From Quillaja saponaria (lineage: Eukaryota; Streptophyta; Magnoliopsida; Fabales; Quillajaceae), in the NCBI GenBank assembly GCA_029379385.1, contig CM055608.1, forward strand, positions 31,045,048 to 31,109,047: a stretch of DNA of 64,000 nt, read 5' to 3'. This document shows, in pieces, positions 38,199 to 49,151 of the stretch. The notes beneath the pieces were generated by a model. It was not told the DNA's origin, did no database searches, and saw only the letters and a list, made by a program, of their open reading frames with translations. How positions within the stretch are numbered: position 1 is the stretch's first letter; each line of letters begins with the position of its first letter. A program made the position numbers and the translations under genes.

Positions 38199-39202
38199 TT
38201 TTATCCCACGGAAATCTTTTTGGTTCTTGGATCTTTCCCCACTCGGAGTCGAGATCGGGAGTTTGGATCATAGTCACATTCAATTGCTCCCATGAATTCA
38301 GTTATTGGCGGAAGAATGAGAAAGTTTGAAAGTTCTTGGTCCATTTCCGAGAGTGATAGTTTTTTACCTTATTTTTTGTCCCCTATCAACTTTTCTAGAT
38401 TATTTCTTCGTCGTAGTCTGATTGTTATAGGTAAAGTGTTTTAATTTCAAAGACAATGAACCTCGTTCTGAGGTCCATTTAGTTTCAGGAAAGATAATGG
38501 AGAAATACCATTTCTCATTATCTGAATTTTGCAATTTGTTGTGTGGATGGCAAATACAGCTGAATAAATTGAAAATACTGTATTGATACAAATGATTTGC
38601 TCTCTCTCTCTCCAACCATCTACTCCTTCCCCTGTTGCTTCCCGTTTTTCATAGGCAAGCTGCTCTTGATATAACTTAGAACTTTAAATGGCAGTCCTAC
38701 ATCAATGTCAAGTCAATTTCTTAATAATTTGAGAAACAAAGGAATTCCAAAATGATTATCTCAGCTCTCTTTCTTCCTCCTTACTTTTAGAGGCAAAATG
38801 TTCTTGGTACAAGCGCAACTTCTGAACAGTAAGATAAGAGTTGGAAGAGTATTTTAATGACCAGAATGCATACGCTAAGCTATATAAAAACGCTGCACGT
38901 AGTAATGAGCATTTTTGGTGCATCTCTTTTCTTTTCTACGGGGTCAGTTTTTCCAACAGATGCATAATCTCAAATTTCCGGCAGATTATTGCATTTTCAA
39001 TATCACTCCGGGTATCTCCAAGCCTGGTCCATTTCTCTGAATTTGGCTTCAGAACAGTACCGGAAGAAAGTTTAAGATTCTGATTTGATCATTTCCAGCT
39101 GCTAGGATTCTGATTTTTGCACTGGCTCCATAAAGCAAATTCTTCACTTAAGAATATTAAATAGGCAACTTGAGAACTCTGGATACTCACGAGTGAAGAC
39201 TT
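38199..39202. other. 3' flank of the DEAH helicase
   Basis: Contains the 3' UTR of the helicase. No other gene was recognised. The duplicated PPR/LACS segment begins at about 39203. Confidence 0.5.
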
Positions 39203-39704
39203 GTAGCCACAACCTGTGATATTGGAGGTACTGCAAGAACTAATAGTCACAGATTCACCTGAAGCTGGAAGGAGACTAACCTGATAGCTCTGCTTGACAC
39301 TTCATCTGCCATATTTTAATTGCCAATTGTAAGGATGATCACCACAACACCTAGATCTATGTCAGGATTTCAGTGACGGGTTCCTGATGTGGAAGCATCC
39401 CTAATATATAATTTTTTCTTTTCATAATATTGAATACCACATGATTCAATTTCCGGCAGAAGAATCTTCAACACAGCTACCTGCCTTCTGCTTCCCAACT
39501 TGCATCTCCTTCATCATGTTCCTAAATTCAATTACATTGCTCAATACTCCCTTCTCACCATAGATCTTTGAAAGCATTGAATAAGAAAGCAGGATGATCA
39601 CTCTTCAGTTCGCGAATCCTCTCTGCAGCAAACTCACCAAATTCTAAGTTTGAATGTAAGACACACTCTGCAAGCAATGCACCCCACACAACCACATCTG
39701 GCTC
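39203..39704 (-). pseudogene. Partial copy of the PPR gene 3' end
   Basis: Closely matches the 3' flank and last ~240 coding bases of the intact PPR gene at 40582-41103 (for example the minus-strand equivalents of ggatgatcactcttcagttcgcgaatcc and gcaccccacacaaccacatctggctca). It stops abruptly inside the coding region and joins LACS-derived sequence. There is no start codon and no open frame of useful length, so it cannot make a PPR protein. Confidence 0.85.
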
Positions 39705-40521
39705 ATATGATAGTCATGATTTATTATATGTCAAGCATTTCTCCTTTATCTCCTGAAAACACAAAGAATGAAAGTTAGAACGTATAATTCTTCTTACTGA
39801 ATTAAGGCAAAAGGGCTGAGCTGAGTTCAACCTGCGTGGAACCATCCATCTATAATGGCTTTTCTTGTCAACTCGATTTTTATGATATCCAGGAAAAACT
39901 ACTTTTCCCTTCACAAAGATTTCACAACATGGAGGAATTGTAGCCCCGTCTCTGGATCTTCCTCAAACCGAAGCTCATTGTACCCAGAAACAGAACCAAC
40001 AGCACCCTTCATACACATTTTAGCAGGAAAGCCAAGAGTAGTTGGTCCACAAGTTTCTGTCAATCCTGAATTTGTCACAGTATGACATGTCATCTATAGA
40101 AGAGTTATAAAAGTTGTTGTATACAACTTATAAACCTCATCTAGATTTCCTCTTACAAAAGACTCCATCAGTTCAATCTTAACTGTGAATCTTCGATATG
40201 TCCAAGCAGTTAAAGGTGCAAATGCTTGCAAGGGGGATGAACAAGCTTGAAGAAATAATATCAGAAGCAATTCTATACGTATTTTCAAAGAGTAATAAAT
40301 CATAACTATCATATGAAATTAACTAATCTTTCTCTTTAAAGCATAATAAATACATTAGCAGGATTCCTGTGGGTATCAAAAGACAATGTCTTCGGGTTCT
40401 TACTAAAAATGTATAGGTCTTTGTTTTATTACTGAGCAGTACAATAATGTAGCTCCTTACCACAACCTTGAACAACAAAGACACAGCAAGTAACCCGCAG
40501 GAATTCTTCCACCTCAGGGCT
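39705..40521 (-). pseudogene. Partial copy of LACS1 exons 14-16 with introns
   Basis: Corresponds to 44232-45010 of the LACS1 gene on the same strand: the start of exon 16, intron 15, exon 15 (near 40078-39832) and, after intron 14, the end of exon 14 (40521-40458). Exon 15 still reads LTETCGPTTLGFP and MCMKGAVGSVSGYNELRFEE but has an 11-base deletion (the cttcccagtgg of the intact gene) that breaks the frame, and the Lys-Ser of the next part is out of frame. Introns are included, so this is a DNA-level duplication and not a retrocopy. Confidence 0.85.
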
Positions 40522-40580
40522 CTGAGCAGTACGATAACATAGCTCCTTACTGAGCAGTACCATATCATAGCTCTTAACCT
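40431..40580 (+). repeat. Three copies of a short motif at the duplication junction
   Basis: The motif gagcagtac(a/g/c)ata..tagctcctta occurs at about 40433, 40525 and 40551. The last two are close together and mark the point where LACS-like sequence passes into the 3' flank of the intact PPR gene. The intact LACS region lacks it at the homologous position. Confidence 0.55.
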
Positions 40581-40863
40581 ATAGCCATAACCTGTGATAT
40601 TGTTAGTGCTGCTAGAGCCACTAGAAATGAATGGTCACATGATTCATCTGAAGCCGGAAGGAGACCTAAGCCAGATAACTCTGCTTGACACTTCATCTGC
40701 CATATCTTAATTGCCAATTGTAAGGATGACCATCACAACAACTTGATCTATTTAAGGATTTTAGTGAGGGGTTTTAAATAAGAAAGCATCCCTAAGTTTT
40801 TTTTCTTTTTTTCTTTTCATAATATTAATATCACATGATTCAATCCGCGGCAGAAGCTGGATC

Positions 40864-42444
40864 TTAAACCCAGCTACTTGCCTTCTGCTTCCTAATTTGC
40901 CTCTCCTTCATCATGTTTCTCAATTCAATTACATCGCTCCATACTCCCTTCTCACCATGAATCTTTGAAAGAATTGAATAAGAAGCAGGATGATCACTCT
41001 TCTGTTCGCGAATCCTCTCTGCAGCAAACTCGCCAAGTTCTAAGTTCGAATGTAAGCCACATGCTGAAAGCAATGCACCCCACACAACCACATCTGGCTC
41101 AAGTGGCATCTCCTTAATCAATGTCTCTGCTTTGTCTAATTGTCCTGCTTTTCCATAAAGGTCCACCATGCAAGCATAGTGCTCCAGCTCTGCTAGGATT
41201 CCATACTGTGCTAGCATTGTGTCAAAGTGCCATTCGCCTATTTCAACCAGACCTCCATGTCCACATGCTGATAAAACATTTACAAATGTAATATTGTCAG
41301 GCCTAAAACCAGCTGCTTTCATTCTTTCAAACACCTCTAATGCTCGAGTAGCAAGCCCATGCCTGGCATATCCTCCAATAATTGAATTCCATGAAGCCAC
41401 ATTCTTATTCAGTATAGACTCAAAAACTTTATATGCAGCGTCCATGTCCCCACATTTAGCATACATATCAACAATGGAGGTTGATAAGATAACATCATCA
41501 CGTATGCCGGATTTGAAGATACTCCCGTGGACCTGCTGGCCCATGAGAATAGAAGAACAGCCTGCACATGCGTCTAACATACTTGAAAACGTATAATGGT
41601 TTGGCCGAATCCCTGAATTTGACATCAAAAGAAAAAGCCTAAATGCATCCAGAAATCTCAAATTTTGAACATACCCTCTAGTCATTACAGTCCAAGAAAC
41701 CACATTCCTTTCGTCCATTTTATTGAAAATAGACCGAGCTTTATCAATCCTCTGATTCCGGATATACCCATCTACCAAAGTAGTCCAAGAAACAATATTC
41801 CTTTCAGGCATCAAATCAAAAGCTCTTTGAGCTTCAGCCATGCTTCCCAATTTCATATAACCAAAAATTAAAGCATTCCAGGGTGTGACCTCCTTCACCA
41901 ATATCTCATCAAATGCTCGACCTAAATCCTCCTTGTTCCCTACACTCGCATACCATTTCATCAACGTAGACCCAACAAAACCACTCAAGTTAAGTGCCAA
42001 ACAAACTGCAAGCGCATGAATCTGTTGCACCAAAACATCGTATGCAGTATTCAGAACAGCACTGAGAACTGTGGATAAAGTGTAGTCATTGGGTCTTACA
42101 CCAAGTCTGCCCATCTCTAAGAAACAACGGTATAGTCCATCGGTGTTTCTGGTTTTCTGGAAACCAGATAACATGATGTTCCATGAAACGTCGTCTTTCA
42201 CAGGCATTTGATCGAACAGGTCCTTGGCATGTCTGAATTGGTCGTTTTTGACATACCCAGTAATCATTGTGTTCCATGAGACAAGGTTACGAGATGTGGG
42301 GTTTTCATCAAATAGCTTACGTGCTTCGCGTATGTAATTGTTTTGTATGAAAGTGTTAATCAGATCGTTGAGATTGGCCGTTGAAACTGTACAAATTTGG
42401 CGGGTAGAACTCGTTAGACAGAAGAATTTGTTTAAGCCCCGCAT
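40864..42444 (-). CDS. Pentatricopeptide repeat (PPR) protein, PLS class with E domain
   Basis: Intronless, 526 residues from the ATG at 42444 (MRGLNKFFCLTSSTR), the first Met of an N-terminus rich in Ser, Thr and Arg that could direct import into mitochondria or plastids. The body is a chain of PPR motifs: LVSWNTMITGYVKNDQFRHA, DVSWNIMLSGF, VTPWNALIFGYMKLGS, IVSWTTLVDGYIRNQRIDKA, VVSWTVMTRGYVQNLRFLDA, VASWNSIIGGYARHGLATRA. The C-terminus (VVWGALLSACGLHSNLELGE, then PASYSILSKIHGEKGVWSDV) is an E-type region that ends KQKASSWV; no DYW domain follows. PPR proteins of this class bind single-stranded organelle RNA and guide editing or processing; the target cannot be predicted by eye. The gene is next to LACS1 and a rearranged partial copy of its 3' end lies just beyond it. 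Confidence 0.9.
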   Translation of the reverse strand: MRGLNKFFCLTSSTRQICTVSTANLNDLINTFIQNNYIREARKLFDENPTSRNLVSWNTMITGYVKNDQFRHAKDLFDQMPVKDDVSWNIMLSGFQKTRNTDGLYRCFLEMGRLGVRPNDYTLSTVLSAVLNTAYDVLVQQIHALAVCLALNLSGFVGSTLMKWYASVGNKEDLGRAFDEILVKEVTPWNALIFGYMKLGSMAEAQRAFDLMPERNIVSWTTLVDGYIRNQRIDKARSIFNKMDERNVVSWTVMTRGYVQNLRFLDAFRLFLLMSNSGIRPNHYTFSSMLDACAGCSSILMGQQVHGSIFKSGIRDDVILSTSIVDMYAKCGDMDAAYKVFESILNKNVASWNSIIGGYARHGLATRALEVFERMKAAGFRPDNITFVNVLSACGHGGLVEIGEWHFDTMLAQYGILAELEHYACMVDLYGKAGQLDKAETLIKEMPLEPDVVVWGALLSACGLHSNLELGEFAAERIREQKSDHPASYSILSKIHGEKGVWSDVIELRNMMKERQIRKQKASSWV

Positions 42445-43255
42445 GGCAGGCACATGCTGCAGTGAAATGCGATAGGTTTGGTTTTCGGAAGGGCAAAGAG
42501 AAAACGGAAACTGGGTTGTGCTGAACAGAAAATGGTTTCTTTCCCTCCCAAGTCCCAACTTGTCTTTCTTGATCCTTGGGCGGGTTAAATAAAAATAAGG
42601 GAAGACAGCTGGTGTCTATTCTCATTTAAGGTGGATCTCACATGCACCTAAAATTTGTCAGTTGATTTTCGTACACGTAGGCTTACATTGTTTGAATCCC
42701 AAATTGTGAGTGAAAGTGACAAGAATAAGCTAATAGTTCATACAAATTATGAATCTTAATAATTTTGTTTTACTTTTTATAGGTATATTTTATTATCTGT
42801 AATGATTTTTGTTTGATAATCTTATTTTTATCAGTGAATATTTTCAAATAAAAAAAATTTAATAATACACAATACCCGTGCCAAAATTTTATTTAGCTTT
42901 CTTAACGAGTCACAACTTTTTTTTCAATTTGATTATTATTTAGAGGGTTGGTCACTCATGGTGTCATCACTTTGTAGCTGCTTCATGCACATCCAGGATA
43001 TGAGTAGAACAACACTGTGCTTTGCCTCTTTTTCAAGTAAAAAGTTGGGCAGCAGAAATGAATTACGCTCCATCAGGAAAGGATAATTCTAAATTTCTAA
43101 AGAGACCTATTAGAAGGTCACATAGATGTTACAACCTTGATCCATCAGTAATACATAGCAAAGCAGACAATTTTCTGCAGGTAACCCTGGGATAGAATTT
43201 AGAAACAACAAAATACATAGGATTTCAAAATGGCTCACCCATTCAACTCAAAACC
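42445..43255. other. Intergenic DNA between PPR and LACS1
   Basis: Holds the 5' flank of the PPR gene and the 3' UTR of LACS1. No gene was recognised. Confidence 0.5.
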
Positions 43256-46200
43256 TTAACGTTTATGATAATCTCCAGTTAAACTTTGGTATAACTCATC
43301 AATTTCCACCTGCAACAGATATATTTAACTTGTGAGCACTATATTGACTGGTTTAACATATTTAACAGAAGGAAAGGGCTCTGTTATTATACTTGATAAT
43401 ACTTGAGCAGATTATTTCTTTTCTTCTTCATTGTCGCAGTCACCAAGTCTCGTTCCATATCGAAGAGGCGAGGTTCTAAAATGACTCCTTTAATATGTTC
43501 AAAGCCCTTCAGCTAGTTTGAAGGAAGGGTAGTTGTGTGAGAATAATCAAATAATCATGCAGGGTTTTATAGACCATAAGCTGGAAATTGAAATTGCCTT
43601 TTCTATGTCAGCAGGATTTTTGCATCTGCTTGTATACATTCAGACTCAGCAACAAATTCTAGATTTTTCCAAATGTGACAATAATTCAAGTCCCCATTGA
43701 TAAACCCAGGATGAAAATTTAAGGGCCTAGCCTCTTGTCACATTTAATTATATCAGAAGAACTTAAAGAAGTAAATGAAAGAATATTACCCACGTCTACA
43801 TGAATAGCAGCAGTTCTTACCTTGAGTCTCTCAGCAGTAGATTTAAGCTCTAGGAGCACGTGTTTCTTTAATTGATCAAGAGAACAGAGTTCAGAAAAAG
43901 AACCCAAGTGACCAGCAGAATATGCCCACTTTTTAGTATTCTCTTCATTCGGTACAACTACAGCAACCAGCATCGACTTGAAGCTGTTCCCATAAACCCA
44001 GATCTTGTTGGAAAAGAAATGCACAAGCAAAATGTCATAACTCATCAATAAAATAAAAAGCCTGAAACTATATAATTAGAAGAAACCAATCATAGACTTG
44101 TTAAGAATAAGCTCACATCTTCAACAATGGGAGTGATACCATAAGCATTTTCCAAGTACTCAAGCGCGATATACTCTCCTTGAGAAAGTTTTACAAGATT
44201 TTTCTTCCTATCAATAATCTTAAGAACACCATTTGGAAGCATTTCTCCTATATCTCCTGAGAATACAAAGAATGGCAGTTAAGAGTGTATAATTCTTCTT
44301 AATAAATTGAGGTCAAAAGGGCTGAATTCAACCTGTGTGGAACCATCCATCTACAATGGCTTCTTTTGTCAACTCTGGATTTTTATGATATCCAGGAAAA
44401 ACTGATTTTCCCTTCACACAGATTTCACCACATGGAGGACTTCCCAGTGGATTGTAGCCCATCTCTGGAACCTCCTCAAGCCGAAGCTCATTGTACACAG
44501 AAACAGTACCAACAGCCCCCTTCATACACATCTCATCAGGAAAGCCCAGGGTAGTTGATCCACAAGTTTCTGTCAATCCTGAAATTGTCACAATATGACA
44601 TGTAATGAGTAGAAGAGCTATGAAAGCTGTTGTATGAAATTTATAAACCTCATCTAGATTTGAAGAAATAGAAATAAGTTTGAAGAAATTGAAATAAGAC
44701 CAGAAGCAGTTCTTTAAGTATTTCGAAGGAGTCATGACTATTATATGCAGGAAATTAACTAATATTTTCTGATCTTTCTTTTTAAAGCATTATACGTTAT
44801 ATAGCAGGATTCCTGTGGGTATTGGAAAGTTTACTAAGTTAAAAGTAGTTGCAGACAGATAAGTTGTCAGGCCATAGTTTTAAAAAAAAAAAAGAATAGT
44901 TTTCAGGTGAATTTATCAGGTTGCAAGACAATGTCTTCCCGTTCATTACCATAGCCTTGAACTACAAAGGCACAGCAAGTAACCCGCAGGAATTCTTCCA
45001 CCTCAGGGCTCAAGGGTGCACCTCCAGATATTATTAATCGAACACGTCCACCTAACCTAGCCTTTACCTAACAAGGGAAGAAAAAGAGGCAGAGAAAGTA
45101 ATGAGAATCAAGGAAGACATCAGTGTAGAAAAAGGGACAGGTTTCAAGTAGACAGGAGCTGCTAGCTAGAAATGCGGCCCTTTTGATCAAGTATTCCACC
45201 CACACAAACAACTACGTTGTTGCTTGGTGAGTGGTTTATACAAAACAACTAGATGTTTATATGTAGTACAGCAGTAATAGAAGAAGATATACAACCTTCC
45301 TGAAAGCTAACAAATCTGCAAGTGGTGATGCATTTTTCTGTTTGTACCCTGAATTCATCCAACCAAGTTTGCTGCATCACAATGTAAGGTTGAATCAGGA
45401 TATTGTTTTGATTCAAAGCTAATGATTCCAACACTTCATCGCAAATTTACCTCTTCAAATAACATTACAAAAAATAGATAAGAGTGCAAACTTACTAGTT
45501 ATAGAGAAAGTCAAAAACTTTCCTCCTCACTGGATTGAGTTCTTGTACTGCTTTCTTGATACCTGGAATAAAGATGAACTTGAATAAGTTTGAATGAAAT
45601 AAATGCAACTCAATGATTTTTTAAGACATTTGGTCTTGCCTTCATGCACCCTTTCAAAAACTCGAGGGACTCCAGTGAAAAGTGTTGGCTTCAATTCCAT
45701 TAAATCATCCCTCAATGCATTGAGATCCTTCAAACAACCAAGTTCCAAAGTTTCTCATAGATTACAAAAATGAAAATACAATGAGAGATCAGTATTTACA
45801 TTTCCACTGAGGAAAGAGATGGAAGAGTTAAAGAAAGCCAGATAATTGAGAGATAAAAAGGTTTCTTGGGAGGGAGTAGGGACAATCATTAAAAGACAAT
45901 CTGTACTGCAACTGTACAAAATTTGGAGAATCACTATTCTCTCTTGCTTGATCACACTCTATGTCAAAGAGATCATTAACACCAAACAATTATACCATCT
46001 TTGCTAAAAAAAAGGAAAAGCTATTGAACTATACTTTCAAATAACCATTTGCCTCTCTCTTGGCTTTGGTAGTCTCATCTTTTCCTCTAGCACGTAATAT
46101 GTAATAACCAAAGAAGGTCCAAATTTTATAATCAAATTGGAAGCAGTTCCAGCAGCCACATACCCCGTGATAATAGCCAACAGAAGCACCTTTATGGAAA

Positions 46201-49151
46201 AAATACTCCTCGATTGTGCGATCAAGTACATGAGCCAGGGGAAGGAAGGATAAATATACGTCGTCTACCGTCATCTGTGAAAAATAAAGTGCATTATGTC
46301 AGGAAAGCTAGACATTGAGATGTCAGGGCATAATGCAACTAAGATAATTGCTAGTTAGTAGCTAACAATCAATTTTCCTACATAGACACATTCAAAGAAA
46401 TGTATTTAACTGCCAATGATCCCACTTTATTATCTAGTTGATATTTTATTGACAAACTCAACATACATCATAATCTTCGGTCGGTGAGAAGCAAAAAAGA
46501 ATGCTCAATGATGCACAACTTTAGCAGACAAGTTACCCAATAGTTGGAATGCACACAATGGAAGCGAGACAGAGGATTTTATAGGCTTCCTTTGTACAGA
46601 AAAATAAAATAAAAATAAAAGACGAGATGGTGGTACAGCAACTTTCCAGCAGTTCAAGTAATAAGTTTACCTTGTCTTCAAATTGTTCCATGAAAATATC
46701 CATTCCTCTTACAAAAGCTGTTATATTTTCATGTGTTAACACAACACCCTTAGGATCTCCACTGGTCCCACTTGTATACATTATTGTGCAGATGTTAAAG
46801 GAATGAGGTGGAAAAATTTCTGATGGATTTTCTTTTCCCTGTAGGAGAATAAAACTTCAGAATAACCAAATTTAAGGGGAAATAGATTATGACAATTTGA
46901 AGAACTATGCTACAGCAGCTGGATAAATCACGTATAACATTTAGAAGTATCTAACACAGGTTTCTGCAAAAAGATGGTTGTAGATATGACATACTTAAGA
47001 GAAAGACCAAAACATAAGAGAGAGACTTATGCAATTATTTTGTTATATGGAACATTTATTTATACATACAGAAGAAAAACAATCTACAAACAAAGCAGAC
47101 CTAATTGAACATTATAAATATTGATGCCTGTGTATCAGAATTTATTACTTTCCTGTTTCTGGCAACAGGTGATCATGAAAGACAGTACCACTTGTCACAT
47201 GAAGTGCATTCATTTTATCTATTGATCAACAAACAAGATACTATTACTAACCATCTGTTGGAACTCATCCCAAGAGTATGGCTTCATACCAACAAAAGCT
47301 GCATTGTCTTTCTCTTCCTTGGACAATGAACTGAAGCAGACCATCACTGCAACCAGAAATAAACTTTGTAAATGCCTTCTATCAGCCGTAGCACCTAAAA
47401 CTGATATAGCAATATACACCTTTCAGCCGTTGTGCAGATCTACATTCAGGATTCAATAACTGCAAAACAAGTATGTGCATCCAATAAGAACGTGTCACTG
47501 CCTTAGAATTATGGATTCATGTGGAATACCACATATGATTTGTAACAAAGCTGCAGAAGTATTTTGGTTCTTACTTCCTTTACTTTCTTGTCTTGGACAA
47601 AAACAACATCAATGTCTGCATGGTCTATAATATAATTTACAGCACCAGGGCCTGCATTAGATGTTACATATGAGGAGTTCAATTTCATTTCGTCAAAACA
47701 AATTACATGGAATAATGATCAACTGGACAAGAAGGAAATCGAAAGGTACTCCTATGTGTAGAACCTTAAAAAAATCCATCACCAGGTACAATAAAGTAAT
47801 GTACATAGCTCCTTTGATGCAATAGTATCACTGTTTCAACTTAGCCATTCAAAAGGAAAAAAATCATTGTATTAACGTAGGAGATTTTAATCAAGAGTCT
47901 TCATATATGATGCTGTGTGTTGCTTATATTTAGACCAGAAAATGGTTTATAGAAATACTACTACAGAATCTTGGCCCTTAACTAGGAGGTGTTGGATTGA
48001 AAGGGGTTTGAAGAATGCTCTGAAACTAAGGGTCATTCCCTGAAAAAATTCCCTGTACAGATAACCATGATGTAAACCGGGGGTGTGCGTGTGTGTGAGA
48101 GAGAGGTGTGAAATTTAAGGACTGAAAGTTGGATACATTATAAGAAATTTACCGAGGGTATCATAGAGAGGAACACAAACAAAGCTGTGCGCACAACAGG
48201 CCTACATAAAATTCAAATATTTTGATTATAGCATCAGAAAATGAATAACAACAAAAGCTTTGACTGTATCAAATACAAGATCTATTGAGGTGTCAAAACC
48301 AACCTGCATCGCCACAATCCATTGAGGGCAATTAGATCCATAGATTCCAACACGGGAGCCCTATCACAGGATTATCATGGAAGGCATTAGGAAAAATGCT
48401 TTCATATCATCATCAACTTTAGTTTCCAGGTACTTACAGGTTCGATTCCAGAAGCTCGTAGTGCAGAACCAACAAGAAGAACTTCATTATAGACTTCCTG
48501 ATATGTCTTCCAAATGTACGGTCCAGGCTAAAGACCATAACTGAAATATTAACTACCAAACCTCCTCTATGCCTGCATAAATAAATACAGCATTTCTACA
48601 AAATTTATACTTACCTTTCCGTCAACAAAATTACGCCTTCCCAGCATCCTGTTGTGAGGATGGTTTCCAACTGACACACTGCACAGAAATTCTTCATCTT
48701 TAAAAGCATAAAACAACTCATTTTTCGAAATTTCAGTATCACTAAACACAAAGACTGAACAATCTGCCTGTTCACACATGACAGATCAATCTTTTGAGGT
48801 AAAATTCATTATTAATTACAACAAGTCAACAACCATTAGCTTTTAGGCACAATTTTTTACAGTTTGGGGCCAATTACTTAAACAAAATATAGCATGGTAG
48901 TGTAAGTACTAATTTAGCACTGTCTTGTTTTAATTAAACTCAACCAATATGATTAAAAGTTAGTAGTATTTTTTTCCTGTCTCAGGGTCTGTATACTGTA
49001 TTTACCTGAAAATATCCCAAGCGGTGCTTATATAAGGGTCTAGTGGAGGAAACTCATTTTTGGAGAGCAAGTTTCTATATACTGGACCAACTGATGGCTT
49101 CCCATCCTCTCCTTCCCTTCCTTCCTCGACCTTCTCAGAAAACATCTTCAT
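43256..49151 (-). CDS. LACS1: Long-chain acyl-CoA synthetase, LACS1-like
   Basis: Activates very-long- and long-chain fatty acids to acyl-CoA with ATP; Arabidopsis LACS1 (CER8) is an ER enzyme of wax and cutin synthesis. Nineteen exons on the minus strand (boundaries 49151-49006, 48678-48615, 48527-48438, 48360-48304, 48201-48153, 47651-47575, 47459-47420, 47346-47252, 46838-46671, 46274-46164, 45727-45640, 45562-45496, 45371-45296, 45067-44950, 44578-44333, 44256-44117, 44003-43821, 43512-43393, 43309-43256) join without a break into 662 residues, as in Arabidopsis (660). N-terminus KVEEGREGEDGKPSVGPVYR; AMP-binding P-loop YTSGTSGDPKG (227-237); QGYGLTETCG; DGWFHTGD and the DRKKN hinge near 513; C-terminal MKKKRNNLLKYYQVEIDELY. 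Intron 11 uses a GC donor (GAAG|GCAAGA). All other donors are GT. Confidence 0.93.

Noticed and set aside
41219..41596. 125-residue plus-strand open frame
   Set aside because: Antisense to the intact PPR gene.
42445..42558. Upstream in-frame extension of the PPR frame
   Set aside because: It would need a non-ATG start (TTG at 42558); the ATG at 42444 begins a normal targeting-type N-terminus.
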